Positions 1 to 9,338 of a stretch of DNA of 17,671 bases are shown piece by piece. Positions within the stretch are counted from its first letter, which is position 1. Each line of letters starts with the position of its first letter. Both the position numbers and the translations under genes were made by a program. The notes under the pieces were generated by a model. That model made no database searches and was not told the DNA's origin. It saw nothing but the letters and a program-made list of their open reading frames with translations. The stretch spans positions 1 through 17,671 of the forward strand of contig BBXU01000952.1 in NCBI GenBank assembly GCA_001598975.1, read 5' to 3'. The stretch comes from Parachlorella kessleri (Eukaryota > Chlorophyta > Trebouxiophyceae > Chlorellales > Chlorellaceae).

Positions 1-190
1 CCCCCCTTCTGCCAGCAAGGCACAGCGCACTGAGCGTGGCCACAGACATTGTCTACCGTGGCAAGCTACAGCTCAATCAGATCTTGATATTTGTGGGGGA
101 ACCTGCCAGCCTTGCCTCGTCAGAACTGGGTGAGCAGCAAGCACATGCAGTAGAGCTCTAAGAGGAGCACACTCAGCTGCAGGGGTGCAG
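1..190 (+). other. Part of an intron of the threonine deaminase gene
   Basis: The first recognisable deaminase codons follow a tgcag acceptor at 186-190 and begin with the last base of a split codon. The preceding 190 bases show no coding similarity to the expected upstream region (the family's SAGNHAQG segment), so they are read as intron. The donor is outside the window. Confidence 0.6.
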
Positions 191-3100
191 TGCTGTCATC
201 TGCATGCCAGAGAACTCGCCTGAGATCAAAGTCAATGCTGTGCGGCGGCTGGGGGGCGAGGTGGAGCTGGTGGGAGAGTCGTTCTACGAGGCCATGCAGC
301 ATGCGCTGGTGAGTGCGCGACTCCTCCTCTGGAACCGGGGGGGGGGGGGATCGGAGGGGAACCGGAGGGGACTGCTCCTGCGGAAGGGCACTGCTGGCCC
401 CTGGGGACATGATGCAAGAGGTGGGTGAGCTGGTGAGCGGGTAGATGTTCAACGGGACATGTGGCTGAGCATAGACAGTGGAATTGGTGGCGGTTCTAGC
501 TGGGCATCGTTTGTTGTGCAGAAACGCTCCATCAAGGAGGGACGGATCTTTATCAACGCGTACGACGACCCCTACACCATCGCTGGTAAGTCTCTCGCAA
601 GAGCCCGCCTTGCTTTTTCGCCTCCAGCGATGTCTGTCACACTACAATACATGCCGAGCTGCTAAGTAGGTCCTGTCATGGCAGCGCCTGTCACGGCTGA
701 TGAAATGGCTAGTGTGGATGCGTTAGGACCCTCATCTTGATTTTGAAGCCGCGTTGCTGAGTGCAGGCCAGGGCACAATAGGGCAGGAGATCCTGCGGCA
801 AACTGACATGGATGATTTGGACATGATCTTCGTGGCCGTGGGTAAGATGGACGACTCTCGAGTGCGCTTGAGTCAGAGTCAGGCTTACATGCACAGCCAA
901 GCTGAGAGCGTTGTGTGTCAGTCTGTGCTTAAGCACATCTGGGCAACACTGCAGCTGCTGCAAGCTTCAGTAAGGTGGCCAAGCATCGACTTTGTAGTCA
1001 TGTGTAGCTAAACGCCATTGCAAACATCGGCGCAGTGCCTGCCGCTCTAGCCAGTTGCTGATTGCCGTGTCATGTTACTAATCTGCAGGCGGGGGTGGCA
1101 TGATTGCTGGCATTGCAGCGGTGGTGAAGGCGCTCAAGCCCCACATCAAGATCATCGGTGTGGAGCCCGCTGGTGAGCAAGTGTGGCTCAGCAGCTAGTC
1201 TCTATGCCCAAGTTACCTGCTGCGCTGCCTTCCGACAAGTTGTTCTTTGGCATCACCCACAAGCAGGCTGAGCTCTGTGTATCCCCACATCCTTCGCCCT
1301 GCCATCGGCAGTGCACCCAGCCGCCAGCCAGGCCTGTGTGGCTTCCCTGGGTGGCTGGCTGCGCAGGCGCCAACGCCATGGCCCAGTCGCTGGTGCGTGG
1401 CGAGCGTGTGACGCTGTCCAAGGTGGACGCCTTTGCTGACGGCGTGGCCATCAAGCTGCCGGGGGCCGAGTCCTTCAGGCTGTGCAGGGAGCTGCTGGAT
1501 GGCATGGTGCTGGTGGACAACTCGGCCGTCAGCACCGCCATCAAGGTTAGTTGGTAGGTAGATACCTTGGGTTGCTTTGGGGTCGGCGGCTGCAGCGCAT
1601 GGCCAACCCACACCCTACGCAAGGAAGGGCCGAGGTGTGGCAGGTGCAGGGAGTGTTAATGTGGGTGGGGGACCGAGAGCCGCACAGTGTCTACCCTACG
1701 CTAATAAGTCAGGCGGATGGCTTCGCATGTCTGGGAATGCCACGCACCTGGCTACCATTATGGCTGTTAGGTCGTGGCACAGCTCCCTCAGCTACATGCA
1801 GTCATGGGGGCAATTTAAAGCGAGCAAGCATAGTCACCACTCAACATTTGGAGAAGAATTTCTCAAGAGGTTTTGCCGCCCAACCTGGAAATGCATGCTG
1901 ATTTGGTATGCAGGATGTGTTTAATGAGGTGAGGTCCATCTTGGAGCCAGCGGGGGCGGTGGCGCTGGCGGGAGCCAAGGCGTACCTGCAGCGGTACCAA
2001 GTCAAGGTAGGGACTCGGCAACCCAGGCGTACCTGCAGCGATACCAAATCAAAGAAGGGACTTGGCAACCCAGGCTGCATACCTGTCTCTTGGGGCGCTG
2101 ACTGGGCCCTCCAGTGCCCATTCCCTCCTGCTACTGTTTCCTATGCCGGGGTTGTGTTCTTGGGAAGTGTGGGGCTGGCGTCGCCTGGCAGGCGCAGTGA
2201 GGACCGCACATACTGGCCGGTCCATGCAGAACTGCTGGAGAGTAGTTGCTCGGTTGCTGGCTGTCTGCAGGGCAAGAATGTGGTCGTGGTCACTAGTGGC
2301 GCCAACATGAACTTTGACCGCCTGCGCCTAGTCCTAGGCAAGTGGCTGCCAGCATTTGACCGCATATGTTACCCAGCAGCCTGTGGTTGCACTGCCCGGT
2401 GCCCATTGCAACTTACCTCCTACGATTAGTGCGTGCTACATGTTTCTTGGCACCTGCTCTCAAGGCGTCTCTCACTCCCAAGTCGTGTGCCTTATCAGTA
2501 AATGCATACACCGGCCTGCCTGCAGATCTGGCTGATGTGGGCAGCGCGGAGAGCATGCTGGCGGTGACGATCCCCGAGGAACCAGGGCTGCTGCTCAAGC
2601 TGTTGACTGCCACGACCGTGGGCCAGGGGATCGACATCACAGAGTGCAAGTACAGGCAAGTACGGGACAAAGCAGGCACAGGCGCTAGCATTGTGAAAGG
2701 GAGGCTTGACAATCAAGGGCGGCAGGGGATGTATCTCACATTGCCTCTAGAAGGGGGTGTGGCCGAGGGCCCTACTTGCACTGCTGAAACCACCAGAGCC
2801 ACACACCGCCAGCCTGTCAGCCGGTTGAAGCACTGCCCTACTGGATATGGTACTTTCACTTCAGGTTCCGCGGCAAGCATGGCGGCAAGGGCCATGTGCT
2901 GTTCAGCGTGGGTGTGGCTCCCGGCTCGCGCGAGCACCGAGCCATGCTGCAGCGCATGGCGGCGGCCGGCATACAGGCGCTGGACATCAGTGAAGTGGAC
3001 CTGGCGCAGGTGCGCAGGCAGCATCCTCTCGCTCCCTGGAGAGTTGGTGGGGTTCATGCCTGGGGTTGCAGGTCCTGGCGGCCCTCCGGCACAGTTCTCT

Positions 3101-4320
3101 AGATGACGAGCACGGCATGAAGGTTCACAGCTCCCGGCTTTTTGGCCCCTGCTGGGTCGGCGGTTGCAAAACTGGGGGGAAGAGCGGCATAGGAGCTGTC
3201 AGGCTGCATGCAAAGACAGCCGGTGTTCTCCTGAATGTCTGGGCTTACAAGCTCGTGTCCAAGCTGTGCATGGAAGAGTCGAGGCCTGCTTGCTCCTTGT
3301 GAGCAGCACGAGCTCCACTGTGCCTACTGTGGCAAATCTGTAGGAGAGCCACTGGGCCCCTCCTACCACCTGTGGATCTCCTATAAATCCACAAGCCTGC
3401 AAGCACGGCCCTTCACCACCTTCCTCTCACTTGCCCTTGCTCCTGGCGCGCAGGTGCACCTGCGGCAGATGGTGGGCGGGGCGCAGAGCCTGCACCACGA
3501 GCATCTGTTTGAAGCCACCTACCCCGAGCAGCAGGGCCAGCTGCACTACCTGCTGTCCAAGCTGAGCCCCCGCTGGAACATCACGGCCCTGCACTTCCGC
3601 AAGACAGGCAAGCAGGGGGATTGCTTGTTTGGGGCGCGGCAAGGAGGGATGGGAAGGCTGCTGGGGACTGGCAGGGTGGAAGCAAAGAGCAAAATGTAAC
3701 AAGGCGGTGACTTTTCAGTGGGGTTTGTACAGTTCAGGCTGCTCGTCCATCGGGCTACTGGTGCAATCATCCACAGGGAACAAACACGCACCACCAGCTG
3801 GGAGTACTGGTTGCATCACCTACCCTGCCAGTGGGCCTGGCATTGCTGTCAAATCGCGCTTACCAAAACAATGGTGATCCATGGGAGCCCTTGGCACTAC
3901 CCTGCAGGCAATCGTTCAGCGACCGCCCTGGTAGGGTTGCAAGTGGCTGAGGAAGAGCTCCCTGAGTTCTGGGCAGCAGGTGAGGGGAGGGAGGTGTATC
4001 CAAGGCGGCTCCCCAGCCTTGTTGCTTACGACTGATCCTAGGGGCTGTTCTTTGTGCACACTGATGTATGGACAAGGAGTTGACGACCTTACTCCTGCCT
4101 CCTGATTTCCCTTGCCTGATTGGCCTTGTTCACCCTTGGAATCAGGGATGTGACGGTGTCCCACTCTGCTACCAGTGGCGAGGGTGACCAATATTCTGCA
4201 CTGCTGGCTCAGAAGGCGTGGGCTGCCTTATTGTCCTTTGCAGTTGGGGAGCTGAACACAGACTTCCGAGTGGAGGAGCTGTCCGGGAAGACCCTGGAAG
4301 CCTTCAAAATGTTCGTTTGA
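191..4320 (+). CDS. ilvA: Threonine deaminase (biosynthetic threonine ammonia-lyase), 5' partial
   Basis: PLP enzyme that converts L-threonine to 2-oxobutanoate and ammonia, the first step of isoleucine synthesis; in plants and algae it acts in the plastid. Exons by frame and splice sites: 191-308, 522-585, 767-841, 1089-1172, 1367-1545, 1914-2006, 2271-2337, 2526-2655, 2865-3009, 3454-3607, 3908-3979, 4244-4320. They give 418 residues with continuous phase and a TGA stop. Visible motifs are AVICMPENSPEIKVNAVRR, the glycine loop VGGGGMIAG (PLP phosphate binding), EPAGAVALAG and SGANMNF. Two ACT-like regulatory subdomains follow (LAVTIPEEPGLLLKLL and LFEATYPEQQGQL), which is the isoleucine-inhibited biosynthetic type, not the short catabolic form. 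The transit peptide and the region with the Schiff-base lysine lie upstream of the window. Introns 2338-2525, 2656-2864 and 3608-3907 start with GC. Family identity is very secure; individual exon edges slightly less so. Confidence 0.93.
337..349 (+). repeat. Poly-G tract (13 G) in a deaminase intron
   Basis: Thirteen consecutive G residues begin 28 bases after the GTGAGT donor at 309. It is a homopolymer run prone to slippage and to sequencing length error; because it is intronic it does not affect the protein. Confidence 0.9.
1981..2074 (+). repeat. 47-bp tandem duplication across a splice donor
   Basis: Bases 1981-2027 and 2028-2074 are two adjacent copies with 42 of 47 bases identical. 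The first copy holds the end of a deaminase exon (codons YLQRYQVK) and its working donor GTAGGG at 2007. The second copy lies wholly in the intron, and the matching position reads GAAGGG, so it cannot act as a donor. Confidence 0.9.
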
Positions 4321-5027
4321 GCATGGGGGTTATGGGCGCGGCAAAGGAGTCGAACCACTAGCTACTTTCTGGTGGTGTGGTGGCAGCAAGTGGAGTGCTA
4401 GTAGCTGTCCATCATAGAAGAAGGCTGTAGACTTGGTCAATGTGCAGGGGTCTCTTGGGTGAGTAACCTCATGCCAATAGACACTGAGTATATCCAGTGG
4501 TTATGCATTGAAAGCTGTTCAAAGTGTACCATCAGCCAGCAGTCACTCGGGGTGGTCGTGCAGGGCTGACTGACTTGCTCCCTGTGAACTTCAGTTGAAG
4601 TAACCAATTTGCTTTCCTCTCACCAAGTGTATATGATTTCTTGCCTAAGTTTGAGACTCTCTGTTATTCCAAGTTAAACCCTCCATGATAAGTAGTTGAG
4701 ATAGTTTGGGTAGCTCACGGGTGTGGTTAGATCCCAGGATGCGATCATGACTGGATCCCACGCTTGGGCTATACAGGACTCTCCCTTGCGATGAGCAGTC
4801 CAGATACAAGTTCCTCGTCACACTTTTTCTGATTCTTTTCTTTCTTCTTCTTCTTCTTCTCCTCCTCCCCTTCCTCCTGGGTACGATACTGCATTCGGTG
4901 TCAAATGGCGTAACTGGGTGGCTGGATAGGGGCTCGATGGCGTGATATGGGAGCCACCGACTGCAGCCGATCCAACGGCAGTCACACACACTTGCCTTCT
5001 ACATATATCAAGGAACGGCGACTTGGC
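4321..5027. other. Intergenic region: deaminase 3' UTR and promoter side of the repeat-protein gene
   Basis: No reading frame with coding character or family similarity was seen. The stretch holds a pyrimidine-rich TTC/TCC tract around 4836-4878. An AT-rich CATATATC lies about 20 bases before the proposed start codon at 5028 and could be a core promoter element or part of the leader. No TGTAA, the usual chlorophyte polyadenylation signal, was found after the deaminase stop. Confidence 0.6.
4836..4878 (+). repeat. Pyrimidine tract with TTC repeats
   Basis: An almost pure C/T stretch, including five or more TTC units followed by TCC units, sits about 150 bases upstream of the proposed start of the six-repeat gene. 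It is a simple repeat; CT-rich promoter tracts are common in plants and algae, but no function can be shown here. Confidence 0.75.
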
Positions 5028-5057
5028 ATGAATCCCTCTTCAAAGCCATCCACTAAG
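5028..5057 (+). other. Proposed first coding exon of the six-repeat protein
   Basis: ATG at 5028 opens ten codons (MNPSSKPSTK) that end exactly at a GTATCA donor in phase 0. This matches the phase-0 exon that begins after the ctcctgcag acceptor at 5156. No in-frame ATG lies between that acceptor and the membrane segment, so an upstream start exon is needed, and this is the nearest one that fits. Confidence 0.6.
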
Positions 5058-7971
5058 GTATCAGGCTAGTCCCAGGCCTTGGCCTCTTTTGGCACCTGAG
5101 GACTGCTTAGCAGTGCACTGCTGAAGGTGTGGAGTGCTTCCATAACTCTCCTGCAGGTGCAAGCTGGGTACAGGCAGCTGTTGCTGGGAGTGTGCGCTGT
5201 CACCGCCCTTGCAGGGACGCTCCACTACTTCATCCACCTGAGCACAGGTGCGCCACAAGGCTCGCCTTGGAGCCTCCTTGCCCAATTTTGCGCACCATGT
5301 CAGCTTTGCCTGGATGCTGCTCTTGTATCTCCACAAACGTCACTGGTCTAGCCCCAACTGCTTGCGAGTCCCCCTGGAGTGTTGACCCAATTGCTGTCTC
5401 CTGTCCTGCAGGCAGCTGTGACCTCCCTGACGGCAAGTGAAGCTGGCTTGCCTGCCTTTCGCACCTGTCTATGGTTTTGCAGTGCTTGCTTTGTTGAACT
5501 CAAGCAGGAGCCGCATATTAAGCGAAACAGGGCAAACTGGGTAGCTCTTCCGCTGCCAGCCGAAACAGCTACCTGTGGGCTTGCAGGCATAGTTGCCAGG
5601 TGCGCCACCACTGGCGAGATCTCCTTCATAGACGGTGGCGCCCGGCACCAGTTCACTGGAGATGTTTACCAGATGTATGGGGCGCCCCTCATACAAGTCA
5701 ATGAGACGGGGGAGTGCGAGCTCCTGCTTTCGTGCCCTGTCGGCGGCTTCGTGCCTGAGCCTGCCAAGCCAGGCAAGTTCCGGTACGGTGCAAAGCACTG
5801 CAGCGGGAATATATAGCGCTCAAGGCCGGCGTCATACACAGTAGCAATAGAGTTCAAGGTATATCCATCAAGCTGATGTGGGTGCCCAGGGACCTTCCAA
5901 GCGTGGCACCGAGGGGCATCTCTATACAGTGTTGCCTTGGATTGCAAGCCTGCCCCCACCACCGCCCACATCAGGCTTGCAATTCAAGGCAACACTGTAT
6001 AGAAATGCCCCTCGGTGCCACGCTTGGAAGGTCCCTGGGAGAGCCCCTGGGTTGAGAGCTGTATGCAGGGACTGGGGGCCTTGGTCACTGGCTTCCATCG
6101 GCCTGCAATGCAGGGCGCTGCTCCCTGTCCGAAGGCGATGTAGTTCGCTGCCGCATGACGGGAGCTATCTACCGGATAGAGAAGGGCAGGCGGCGGCAGT
6201 TCAGTGCGGAGGCCTTTGCAGCCTACCTGTCCCCGCCTGTTGTGCTGGACGAGGCGGGGACATGCACCCGCACCTTTACGTGCCCAGCGGGGAAGCCCAT
6301 GAGTGCACCTTCATACTCAGGTAGGCGGGGGGCTGGCATTCACAAACCCAGTATACCACCTAGCAGATCCCATGCCGCCCATGGTCGAATATGCATACTG
6401 CACCTGCACCTTCCAGGCAGCTTAGCTCCCGCTGTTGCAGAGGTCCAAGGGTCCCAAGTCTGCCGTCGCACCCTGGCTGGCACCCATGCCGGCCTGCCCA
6501 GCCTCTGCCACGCCATCTTGCAGGCCGCTGCCAGATAGATGACAACACGATAGCCGTCTGTGAGACCACCGGGCTGATCAGCTTGATAGAGGACGGCACA
6601 CGCCGCCCGTTCAGCGGGGAGGTTTACACCGCCTATGGGATGCCGCCCGCTGCTGTCAAGGAGACAGGGAGTTGCCCGCGCTTGATGTCCTGCCCCCCAG
6701 GGGAGCCAGTCCCCCTGCCGGACTTCTCAGGTGAAGCTGGGAGGGGCTGTTGCACGGACAGAGTGGGGATATATTCAGGAGAAAATACTCAAAGCGACGT
6801 CAACTTGACTAGTGCCTGCGGCTGAGCGCAGCATGGACAGCATGTATGTCTCCGTGTAATTCCGTTGCCGTCCCCTGCTTATGGCCCCAGCTTCTACTGA
6901 ATGCCATGCAGGTGGATGCCAGGTTCCTGAAGGCCGCATTGTTCGGTGTGTTACCACTGGAGAAGTGGCCTTCATTGAGCAGGGATCCCGGCGACGCTTC
7001 TCTGGGGAGGCATTTGCTCTGTATGGCTACCCGGCCGCACACCTCAATGAGACGGGGACTTGCCCTGGCATTAACAGCTGCCCGCCCTGGGAGCCGATGC
7101 CCGAAAAGGCCGTGCCAGGCAAGCAGGGGGGGGGGGTGCCTCGCCCTACACATCACCTGCCTCTCCCTCTTGCCTGGGAAGGCCGACCACACTGGCAAGG
7201 CTCTTGTGTGTTTTGGCACGCTGCTTCACTTAACAAGAGAGTGCGTAAGCCCTGTCTCAAGAGCTTGGCTGAACTCCCTAGCGTGATTGGAAGGCAGCAC
7301 ATGCTTCGCAATGCTCAGACCCCTGCTGGACACGTGGGTTACTGTTGGTGTGCTGTACTGGTGTTGCAGTGGCATGCCCACGAGACTCCACCATCATGCA
7401 CTGTGCAACGACGGGGGAGATTTCGGTCGTAGAGGACGGCACCCGGCGGTGGTTCACGGCAGAGATATATCAAGCATATGGGTCTCCAACAATATGGCTC
7501 AAGGACAAGGGCGCCTGTGAGAAGGTGGTAGCCTGCCCTTACGGCCTCCCTGTCAAGGCCCCAGAAGTGACACCAGGTGAGACTGGCTGTGGTGCTCTTT
7601 TCGTCAGCAGCGTGCTGGACCGCGCGTACACCTAGCAGCGGGAGTCGGCTGCTTGTGCGGGCCAACAGGAGGCAGGTAGGGGCTTGATCCCTTGTGTGGT
7701 GCTGTAGAGGGCTGCAGCAAGCCCTACACATTTCTACAATGTAAGTGTGGAAGTGCTTGCTGCCGCAGGCAGCTGCCCCATCCCTGATGGAACGCTTGTG
7801 AAGTGCAACAGCACGCTCGGCATATATGCCATCAAGCGAGGCATGCGCCAGAAGTACAGTCGCGAGCTGTATGCCGCCAACAGCTCGCCCAAGCTGGACA
7901 TTACCGAGGGTGGCACCTGCCCTCTGGTATTCTCGTGCCCGCCAGGCGGGGCCTTGCCTGCAGTGGAGTAG
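5028..7971 (+). CDS. Membrane-anchored or secreted protein with six four-cysteine repeats (unknown function)
   Basis: Proposed exons: 5028-5057, 5157-5247, 5412-5432, 5587-5772, 6114-6320, 6524-6730, 6912-7118, 7370-7576, 7769-7971, giving 452 residues ending in TAG. The short basic N-terminus MNPSSKPSTK precedes a hydrophobic segment (about residues 17-36, LLLGVCAVTALAG), so a signal anchor or uncleaved signal peptide is likely. Six repeats follow, at residues 41-109, 110-178, 179-247, 248-316, 317-385 and 386-452. Each has Cys-x8/9-Cys, then TTG-x-IS-x-IE-x-G-x-RR-x-F(S/T), then an aromatic E-x-Y-x-AYG-x-P block, then ETG-x-C-x5-C-P. NxS/T sites (NET in repeats 1 and 4, NST and NSS in repeat 6) fit a secretory lumen or cell surface. 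The core loosely recalls the IENGKKRPF-type repeats of bacterial surface proteins; that is an impression only. Introns 5433-5586, 5773-6113 and 7119-7369 start with GC. Repeats are secure; the first exon is less so. Confidence 0.85.
5412..5432 (+). other. 21-nt micro-exon at the start of repeat 1
   Basis: The exon lies between a cctgcag acceptor and a GCAAGT donor and encodes only the first residues of repeat 1 (SCDLPD plus split glycines). Without splicing, the frame stops two codons later (GGC AAG TGA). Together with the 186-nt exon at 5587-5772 it totals 207 nt, exactly the size of the single exons that encode repeats 2 to 5. Confidence 0.8.
5885..6039. repeat. Near-perfect 68-bp inverted repeat (hairpin) inside an intron
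   Basis: Left arm 5885-5952 and right arm 5972-6039 are reverse complements at 66 of 68 positions with no gap, separated by a 19-base loop. In the plus-strand RNA the two differences are one C-A mismatch and one G-U wobble. The hairpin lies wholly within the 341-nt GC-AG intron 5773-6113 of the six-repeat gene. It could be a miRNA or siRNA precursor, a young foldback/MITE-type element, or a recent local inverted duplication. No flanking target-site duplication was recognised. Confidence 0.95.
7126..7136 (+). repeat. Poly-G tract (11 G) beside a GC splice donor
   Basis: Eleven G residues start seven bases into the intron that begins with GCAAGC at 7119. The other GCAAGC donor in the window, at 3608, is also followed directly by a run of five G. 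Confidence 0.9.
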
Positions 7972-9338
7972 TCTCTAAGTGCTGCCATCACAGCCAGCAG
8001 GGGGTACCAACTGGGTACTTGGAGCAATTTAGCGATGGGCAGGTTGGTGCAGGGGTAGTGTTGCTGCTGCCGCCAGTATGTGTGGCGTCTCCAGGGTCCT
8101 GTTGGGCAGTCGCTGTGTCATCAGTACGGCTGGGGCTACTTGGACTGAGTATTGTTGAGGGCATTCATGTTTGAGGTTGTTGTGGACAAACCCATGGGTT
8201 TGCGCCAGTCGTACACTTGTTAAGATGCGACCATGTACTGCTATGTTTCAATAGGTAGCTGTGAAGTGACTGCACTGGTCGCAAGGATGCTCTGGGCGTG
8301 CCTGGTTGCGGTCCAGCAGCCATGTTTTTATCGGCTTGGGCGCTGCGGCGTCTTTTCAGCTTGTCTTGGGGATGCTGGGCAGACGGTGCGGATTATGACC
8401 TGGAGACAGCCTGGTGTGGTTGCACGGGATGGGCTGGGCCTTGCATGTGCGCCTGAACTGTGGCTATCTCCAAGGAACAGTCTAGCCCATTGTCTCAGTT
8501 ATTTCAGATGGTGGGTTGCGCCTGGTTGTGTGAGATTTTAGCCGCCCGCAGTGACTTGTTGAACACCCTGCTATTTTACGAATACTTGGGTATGCCGCTC
8601 TTGGTCTTAGGAAATGCTCCAAGGAGTATGCAGGCCACCTACTGATGAACTTCATTCGCGTTCCTTTCTCACCATGAAAGTGATTAGGACACAGGCGAAG
8701 AGTAATATCTTTTACAGAGAAATGTGTATGAGGCCACCCTAACATGGGCACGACATAAATGTGAACATGCCTAGCAGCAGCATGAGTAGAAGCCCAAAGC
8801 TGCACAAAATGTCGGCCTGTCACTGCTCTGATGCACACAGCTTGATGCCCTATATCCGAACTCTGCCCGCTATCAGCTCCATTGCCGCTACCAAACCATT
8901 TGTTGAACTTCCTGGTATCTACAAGTGGGCGTCTGAAGCAAGGAAATGCAAAAGAACAAGCCTTCCTTCGGCCTCCACCGGATGATGCACCATGGGTAGG
9001 ATCCCAAGATACTCACAAATACACCAAAGGCAAATGGCACCAGTACTACAACATGACCCTGCATGTAGTGTTCTAGAGGCTGTGGTTGCCGCTACTGACC
9101 CCTCTCCGCTGAGCGAGACAAAAGTCATACAAAAGGCTGCATATGCAAGCCTATTACGCAAAGGGCCCCGGGGCACTACCATCCACAATTTACTCAGCAA
9201 CAAGCAGACGAGCAAGCACACGTAGTACAAAAACATCACGGCTGACTTAGCGTACCTCTCATGCTAACCATCGCCCACAAGGGGTTTTAGATCGTTTGTT
9301 CAGCAGGTCCGGCCGTGTAATAACCGTAAACCGGTCTT
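7972..9338. other. Convergent intergenic region holding the 3' ends of two genes
   Basis: About 1.37 kb between the stop of the six-repeat gene (plus) and the stop of the minus-strand coiled-coil gene. Open frames of up to about 118 codons occur but show no family similarity, exon-like codon bias or convincing splice structure. On the minus strand a TGTAA (TTACA at 8712-8716 on plus) is a possible polyadenylation signal for the minus-strand gene, which would give it a 3' UTR of roughly 620 bases. None was seen for the plus-strand gene. Confidence 0.55.

Noticed and set aside
1188..1622. Long minus-strand frames opposite deaminase exon 1367-1545
   Set aside because: Shadow frames of a real exon that has strong family similarity on the plus strand.
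2366..3106. 246-codon open frame across two deaminase introns
   Set aside because: Only parts of it match deaminase; the remainder is intron read-through, and GC-AG splicing gives a continuous family alignment.
4340..4365. A tRNA T-loop-like GGTTCGACTCC on the minus strand
   Set aside because: The flanking bases do not pair as a five-base T stem, and no matching acceptor, D or anticodon stems are found at the right distances.
5878..6324. Open frame running through the intronic hairpin
   Set aside because: It is out of frame with repeat 2 and owes its length to the inverted repeat; the spliced model explains the region better.
8482..8838. 118-codon minus-strand open frame in the convergent intergenic region
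   Set aside because: Low-complexity, cysteine- and histidine-scattered translation without motifs; likely 3' UTR of the neighbouring genes.
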